6,742 nucleotides of DNA from Bdellovibrionales bacterium (GTDB taxonomy: Bacteria; Bdellovibrionota; Bdellovibrionia; Bdellovibrionales; UBA1609), in NCBI GenBank assembly GCA_020435185.1, contig JAGRAA010000442.1, positions 1 through 6,742 on the forward strand, given 5' to 3'. A program made the position numbers and the translations under genes. Each line of letters opens with the position of its first letter. Positions within the stretch are counted from its first letter, which is position 1. Below the pieces are notes generated by a model. It did not search any database. It saw only the letters and a program-made list of their open reading frames with translations, and was not told where the DNA came from. This document shows positions 5,699-6,742 of the stretch, in pieces.

Positions 5699-6742
5699 TA
5701 TTTATATGAGCGTGTCACCAATTTCACATTTTCAAACTTCAACTCTTCTTTATGTCGACTCCACTGGCTTTCACCTACAGACTCCCAAGCCGCCACATGA
5801 CAGAATTTATCATCATCTCGTTTTGCTTCATTTTCTTCTGTTTGATGCTCTTCTCTAAAATGCCCACCACAAGACTCTTCTCTTGTTAGGGCATCTCTGG
5901 CCATCAGTTCCCCAAGTTCTAAAAAGTCAGCCACTCGGCCTGCTTTTTCTAATTCTGAGTTTTTGAAGTTTGCTTCTCCAGAAACTTTTACATTTTGCCA
6001 AAACTCTTCTCTTAACTTAGGGATAGTCTCAATGGCCTTTCCAAGGCTTTGAGAGCTTCTAGACATACCGACGTTTTCCCACATAATATGACCCAACTCA
6101 CGATGAATTTCATCGACAGTTTTTGAACCTTTGATATTTAAAAGTTTATTCAATTTCTGAGTTTGAACTTCTTTACTAGATCTAAAGGCTTCGTGATTTT
6201 CATCAATGGGGTCTAACTTCTTACCTGTAAAATGAGCGGCAATCGTATAAGGAATCACAAAGTATCCATCCGCTAATCCCTGCATCAAGGCCGAAGCCCC
6301 TAATCGGTTGGCACCATGATCAGAAAAATTTGCCTCGCCAAGAACAAACAACCCTGGAACGGTACTTTGCAAATTATAATCTACCCATAATCCACCCATT
6401 GTGTAATGCACAGCTGGATAAATTTTCATAGGCACCTTATAAGGATTCTCACCGGCAATCTGCTCATACATTTGAAAAAGATTCCCGTATTTCGCACTTA
6501 CTGCGTCAGCACCCATTCTTTGGATCGCATCTTTAAAGTCTAAGTAAACGGCTACTCCAGTTTTGCCCACACCACGGCCTTCATCCACTCGAAACTTTGC
6601 TTGTCGAGAAGCTACGTCTCTAGGGACCAAGTTACCAAAGCTTGGATAAATTCTTTCTAAATAATAATCTCGCTCCTGGTCAGGAATTTGATTGGGAGGT
6701 CTTGTATCGCCTTTTTGTTTTGGCACCCAAACACGACCATCG
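5698..6742 (-). CDS. sdhA: Succinate dehydrogenase flavoprotein subunit, C-terminal half
   Basis: This is the FAD-bearing catalytic subunit that oxidises succinate to fumarate. Only the last 347 residues are in the window; the first visible residues are DGRVWVPKQK. The family is about 640 aa in this type, so roughly half is missing beyond the right edge. Visible active-site elements, numbered from the first visible residue, are Arg41 in VPRDVAS (the proton-shuttle arginine of the family), His112 in HYTMGG and Arg146 in GANRLG. Glu136 in LGE lies in the C-terminal part of the FAD fold. The helical C-terminal domain follows, with EESCGGHFREE and the end KLVTRSYK, both characteristic of the Bacteroidota/deltaproteobacterial type. 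sdhB follows after 10 nt. sdhC, encoding the haem-bearing membrane anchor, would be expected upstream, outside the window. Nothing looks broken in the visible part. Confidence 0.97.
   Translation of the reverse strand, partial: DGRVWVPKQKGDTRPPNQIPDQERDYYLERIYPSFGNLVPRDVASRQAKFRVDEGRGVGKTGVAVYLDFKDAIQRMGADAVSAKYGNLFQMYEQIAGENPYKVPMKIYPAVHYTMGGLWVDYNLQSTVPGLFVLGEANFSDHGANRLGASALMQGLADGYFVIPYTIAAHFTGKKLDPIDENHEAFRSSKEVQTQKLNKLLNIKGSKTVDEIHRELGHIMWENVGMSRSSQSLGKAIETIPKLREEFWQNVKVSGEANFKNSELEKAGRVADFLELGELMARDALTREESCGGHFREEHQTEENEAKRDDDKFCHVAAWESVGESQWSRHKEELKFENVKLVTRSYK

Noticed and set aside
5664..5858. Plus-strand open frame of 64 codons across the sdhA-sdhB junction
   Set aside because: It is antisense to two unmistakable sdh genes.

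Overview
The window is AT-rich bacterial DNA, judged by eye rather than counted. Every recognisable gene lies on the minus strand, so the window reads biologically from right to left. The succinate dehydrogenase genes belong to the sequence type shared by Bacteroidota and the former Deltaproteobacteria. They sit beside several exported proteins and a secreted subtilisin with a CUB-like tail. I infer a Gram-negative member of Bdellovibrionota, perhaps a low-GC Bacteriovoracales-like lineage. That placement rests on impression, since the window holds no rRNA or other marker.

Right part (4851-6742): the C-terminal half of sdhA runs off the right edge. It is followed after a 10-nt gap by a complete sdhB and then a strong intrinsic terminator. 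This is the 3' end of a succinate dehydrogenase operon, in which sdhC would be expected further right. The pair feeds electrons from succinate to the quinone pool.

Middle (4384-4850): a long gene-free stretch holds one perfect DnaA box (4605-4613), weaker box-like words, two exact TATAAT hexamers flanking a 13-bp palindrome, and a perfect 9-bp inverted repeat. It leads into an unrecognised 81-aa gene. That protein carries the pentapeptide QLDLF, an exact match to the consensus by which proteins bind the bacterial beta sliding clamp. A DnaA box upstream of a putative clamp-binding small protein is the most interesting pattern in the window. It suggests a replication-linked function, which remains unproven.

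Left part (1-4137): a secreted S8 (subtilisin-like) protease follows, with its full catalytic triad. It has a candidate promoter whose start region is covered by a 17-bp dyad, and it ends in a clear terminator. A good sigma70-like promoter right after that terminator drives a two-gene unit. Both genes encode unrecognised proteins with signal peptides, long helical regions and glycine-rich hydrophobic C-terminal segments. The second gene overlaps the first by 17 nt, probably starts at TTG, and runs off the left edge.
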